Positions 61,827-64,000 of a stretch of 64,000 bases of DNA are shown here, piece after piece (position 1 is the stretch's first letter; each line of letters begins with the position of its first letter). The translations under genes and the position numbers were made by a program. The stretch is from an uncultured Prevotella sp. (GTDB taxonomy: Bacteria > Bacteroidota > Bacteroidia > Bacteroidales > Bacteroidaceae): NCBI GenBank assembly GCA_900322175.1, contig ONYZ01000003.1, forward strand, positions 1-64,000, written 5' to 3'. Below the pieces are notes generated by a model. It worked only from the letters and a program-made list of their open reading frames with translations, searched no databases and was not told the DNA's origin.

Positions 61827-62456
61827 TCAAACTTTCACCCAGACTTTATGTGAATGACTTCCTTTGGCGATGATGCCTGAGGCTAGGTCTGATGTGATGC
61901 GCTTCAAGTCGCGAGAGGCCATCGAACGGCTTATGTGGTTGGCGATTGCATAGTCGCTCAGCGTGATATAGCCGCGCTCGCTAATCAGTTGGCGGGCGCG
62001 TTGCATACGCTGCTCTAATGTAGAATCGGGACTCTCGAAACGCTGCACGCCTGGCTGAGCCCGTTCGAAGGTTGACTCAAGATTGATGTCCTTGATTAGC
62101 TCTTGATCGACCTTGAAGTTTATACCCTTCGCACAGACATGACGGTAGTTCTCCTTGTGTTTCAGCTCATCGCCAGAAGTCCCTGTCTTCTCGTCGCTGA
62201 ATCCCAGCGAAAGCGAGAAAACACCAAGTCCGTCTATCTTCATGCTGTGACCGTTGGGCAATGCCGATTTCATGGCTACAGTCAGCCCGTCGAGCACGCC
62301 ACGGATAACGCCCTCGCTGAACGATGGCGAATAACTGTGTATCAGTTCCACCACTTTGTCGTAGTCGAACATCGTATAAATCTGCATCTTCGGGAACAGA
62401 GCGCTTTCGCCGTCTCCCATGCCATTTGGCAATTTCTGTAATACGTAACTTGCCAT
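61827..62456 (-). CDS. HU-like DNA-binding protein with a C-terminal winged-helix domain
   Basis: 209 residues. From about residue 25 to 125 it resembles the HU/IHF fold of Bacteroidota HU-like proteins (DYDKVVELIHSYSPSFSEGVI, given by DYDKVVELIHSYS, then DGLTVAMKSALPNGHSMKIDGLGVFSLSLG by its part MKIDGLGVFSLSLG), with the characteristic VCAKGINFKVDQELIKDIN arm region. Residues ~145-209 (RARQLISERGYITLSDYA, then ISRSMASRDLKRI) form a compact winged-helix module. HU proper ends near 90 residues, so this is a two-domain DNA-architectural or regulatory protein. It precedes the second SNF2 gene with no gap, and its leader carries four 21-bp repeats. Confidence 0.78.
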   Translation of the reverse strand: MASYVLQKLPNGMGDGESALFPKMQIYTMFDYDKVVELIHSYSPSFSEGVIRGVLDGLTVAMKSALPNGHSMKIDGLGVFSLSLGFSDEKTGTSGDELKHKENYRHVCAKGINFKVDQELIKDINLESTFERAQPGVQRFESPDSTLEQRMQRARQLISERGYITLSDYAIANHISRSMASRDLKRITSDLASGIIAKGSHSHKVWVKV

Positions 62457-62510
62457 CGTTCTATGTTTTTTATTAGTCCTAACTATTTATTTTCCTGTTA
62501 TATGGAACAA

Positions 62511-62594
62511 TTTATGTTTAAAGCTTTGAAACCTATGTTCCAGAGTCTGCAACAGTCGTTTCAAATCTTGCAACTTATATTCTAAACCCTGCAA
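62511..62594. repeat. Four 21-bp tandem repeats in the leader of the HU-like gene
   Basis: Units at 62511-62531, 62532-62552, 62553-62573 and 62574-62594; on the minus strand each begins TTGCA or TTTCA and has A/T at fixed places. In one minus-strand frame they read as a heptad-like pattern (LQGLEYK, LQDLKRL, LQTLEHR, FQSFKHK). Confidence 0.7.
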
Positions 62595-62609
62595 CAACAA
62601 TTTCCGATG

Positions 62610-62617
62610 CAAAGATA
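62610..62617 (-). promoter_or_regulatory. -7 promoter element of the HU-like/SNF2 operon
   Basis: TATCTTTG on the minus strand. Its transcript would carry a ~147-base leader containing all four 21-bp repeats before the HU-like start at 62456. Confidence 0.7.
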
Positions 62618-62721
62618 CAAAAAAGTTCTTATTTGCCAAAAAAATACTGATAATTTCCAAGTAAACCAAAATATTTCTTGAAATTTTCAATAAAGATTCA
62701 GATTATATCGCAGAAAAAGCT

Positions 62722-62729
62722 TAACTTTG
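62722..62729 (+). promoter_or_regulatory. -7 promoter element of the small ORF and exonuclease
   Basis: TAACTTTG, 18 bases before the small ORF's ATG at 62748. Confidence 0.65.
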
Positions 62730-62747
62730 CACGAAAAATTGAAAGTT

Positions 62748-62852
62748 ATGGCAACAAGGAAGAGTTCGACAGAGAAAAAGGGGACGACGAAGAGTAAACC
62801 CGTCCAGACTCTGCTCAGCTTCGTTGGCAAACTTTTTTCAAATAACTCATAA
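62748..62852 (+). CDS. 34-residue basic microprotein
   Basis: Short open frame with a well-placed promoter and start: MATRKSSTEKKGTTKSKPVQ, then TLLSFVGKLFSNNS. The first half is highly basic and Ser/Thr-rich, the second amphipathic with a hydrophobic face. It ends 12 bases before the exonuclease start, so the two are surely co-transcribed. A lysine-rich tail of this sort could bind nucleic acid or a partner protein. Without homologues its reality as a protein is only probable. Confidence 0.55.
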   Translation: MATRKSSTEKKGTTKSKPVQTLLSFVGKLFSNNS

Positions 62853-62864
62853 ACAAAACGAAAA

Positions 62865-63446
62865 ATGACAGACAAACTTTACATTTTCTTTGACACAGAG
62901 ACAACGGGCGTTCCCCGTGACTATAAAGCACCAACTACCGACACCAACAACTGGCCAAGGATGGTGCAATTAGGTTGGATCCTGATGGACGACGAGGGCA
63001 ACAAGCTCTCGCAAAAGGACTACATCATACGTCCCGACGGCTATATCATTCCTGATGATGCTGTCCGCATACACGGCATCACCACACAACGGGCTATGGA
63101 GGAAGGTCGCGACCTGGCTGCTGTCGTCGACGAGTTCATGACCGATTTCGATCAGGCGACATTCGTCGTGGGACACAATATCGACTTCGACAAGAAGATT
63201 CTTGGAGCAGAACTTATCCGTCTGCACCGTCCAGACGTGATGAACTCCAAACGCACATACTGCACCATGCAGGCTGGTACGGACTTCTGCCGTATTCCTG
63301 GAAAGTATGGCTACAAATGGCCCAAGCTACAGGAACTCTACATCAAACTCTTCGGCCACGACTTCGACGGTGCCCACAACGCCATGAGCGACATCGAAGC
63401 CACCCAAGAATGCTTTTGGGAGCTACGTCGCCGGAGCCTGATATAA
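62865..63446 (+). CDS. DnaQ-like 3'-5' exonuclease (DEDDh family)
   Basis: 193 residues. ExoI motif FFDTETTG (about 8-15), ExoII VVGHNIDFDKKIL and ExoIII AHNAMSDIEAT give the complete DEDDh active site. VRIHGITTQRA is the usual bridge. Relatives are DNA polymerase III epsilon subunits and stand-alone exonucleases of proofreading or repair. No polymerase domain. It follows a small basic ORF and precedes a gene of unknown function, together with the nearby SNF2/HU genes forming a DNA-processing neighbourhood. Confidence 0.92.
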   Translation: MTDKLYIFFDTETTGVPRDYKAPTTDTNNWPRMVQLGWILMDDEGNKLSQKDYIIRPDGYIIPDDAVRIHGITTQRAMEEGRDLAAVVDEFMTDFDQATFVVGHNIDFDKKILGAELIRLHRPDVMNSKRTYCTMQAGTDFCRIPGKYGYKWPKLQELYIKLFGHDFDGAHNAMSDIEATQECFWELRRRSLI

Positions 63447-63455
63447 GATATAACT

Positions 63456-64000
63456 ATGGCAAAGAAACAAATACTCAACAGCAACAACATCACAGCGGGC
63501 GACATCAAGCGCCGCCATCCAAGGTACATGACTTGTGATACAGACAAGCAGTATGCGCAGTTGGCAAACGATATCTATGATCTCATAAATCCAGAGCTTA
63601 GCTTTGCGGCAGATTATGAGGTCAGGAATGCATGCATCAGCCTGGCCCTGTATTTTGAAGACTTGCACTCTGGCACACGGGTGTTTGAGACATTCACCCA
63701 TATATATAAGAAGATGTATGGAAGCTACCTGCCATTTTATGCTTCGAAAGATGCCGACAGCCCCAGTGCCAGTCTCGATGCCATGAGGTTCATGCTCTGG
63801 CACAGCCTCTGTGCTGAGCGCGAACAACGCGTCCTCAACCCCACGAACGATGGCATGGCGGAAATTGCCAAGAATTTGCTCGGACTATGGGAATCCAAGA
63901 AATCCATCATCCAGCCCAACGAGGAACTAGCCGATTACATTTTTGCTGAAGAGACTCAGGAAGATGCTGACCACGTGAAGCTTGTACTCATTTGGCTGAG
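63456..64000 (+). CDS. Conserved protein, DUF3843-like (3' truncated by window edge)
   Basis: The frame begins MAKKQILNSNNITAGDIKRR nine bases after the exonuclease stop and is open to the window end (about 181 codons). The segment YEVRNACISLALYFEDLHSG and KKMYGSYLPFYASKDADSPS, followed by AMRFMLWHSLCAEREQRVLNP (by its part AMRFMLWHSLCAE), resembles Bacteroidota DUF3843 proteins. That assignment is from memory and the C-terminus is missing. Same operon as the microprotein and exonuclease. Confidence 0.6.
   Translation, partial: MAKKQILNSNNITAGDIKRRHPRYMTCDTDKQYAQLANDIYDLINPELSFAADYEVRNACISLALYFEDLHSGTRVFETFTHIYKKMYGSYLPFYASKDADSPSASLDAMRFMLWHSLCAEREQRVLNPTNDGMAEIAKNLLGLWESKKSIIQPNEELADYIFAEETQEDADHVKLVLIWL

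Noticed and set aside
62487..62690. 67-codon minus-strand open frame including the 21-bp repeats
   Set aside because: The likely transcription start lies inside it, so the given start would not be transcribed; only the 3' part could be a leader peptide, treated under the repeat.
1..64000. tRNA, rRNA and riboswitch search by eye
   Set aside because: No cloverleaf with a GGTTCGA-type T-arm and no rRNA or known riboswitch core were recognised; small structured RNAs could be missed without a covariance search.

Overview
The window is chromosomal DNA of a Bacteroidales bacterium, most likely a Prevotella-type member of the Prevotellaceae. Many genes are preceded by the Bacteroidota -7 promoter element TAnnTTTG, there are few Shine-Dalgarno sequences, and the gene content fits: type III glutamine synthetase, PorZ with a type IX sorting domain, YicC, DUF3667, DUF5723 and DUF6078 families. 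I see no rRNA, tRNA or CRISPR array.

Layout. 1-11 kb: the end of a Dcu C4-dicarboxylate transporter, an L-fucose-isomerase-like protein, a DUF3667 protein, then a + strand run of leuS, a YitT-RdgB fusion and porZ, with nadA convergent to it. 11.1-11.6 kb: an AT-rich divergent gap with several DnaA-box-like 9-mers. 11.6-16.4 kb: a SpoU-type methyltransferase, a sigma factor with its own membrane anchor plus two exported partners, and metG. 16.4-31.9 kb: a surface-glycan region. A + strand operon (nucleotidyltransferase/PLP-enzyme fusion, opine-type dehydrogenase, TagF-like transferase, flippase, acyltransferase, glycosyltransferase) meets a tightly overlapped - strand operon (yicC, gmk, nadD, a phosphoethanolamine-transferase-like protein, two acyltransferases, a HAD phosphatase, a DUF6080-like membrane protein). 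32-43 kb: two secreted or membrane peptidases, an amidase-like hydrolase, a Cache-only sensor, lipoproteins, barrels and two decayed genes. 44-47 kb: accessory DNA, with dinD and a VapE-type ATPase gene bracketed by ~110 bp inverted repeats. 47-64 kb: an orphan FecCD permease, glnN, dapF, two large SNF2 ATPases around a glycerate kinase, an HU-like/winged-helix protein, a 34-residue ORF, a DnaQ-like exonuclease and a partial gene.

The most unusual theme is palindromic DNA inserted in frame inside genes. An acyltransferase and the glycerate kinase carry two copies of one ~65 bp palindromic family, read in the same frame to give related ~21-residue peptides, with paired (compensatory) base changes in the stem. 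dapF appears to carry four smaller palindromic inserts, three of one GC-rich family. The same acyltransferase also holds three 22-bp palindromic units (66 bp, frame-preserving), and a different 22-bp palindromic tandem lies between genes. This resembles in concept the Rickettsia palindromic elements. Its wider distribution needs a genome search that I could not run.

All functional calls come from reading the sequence and recalling family features. No database search was run.
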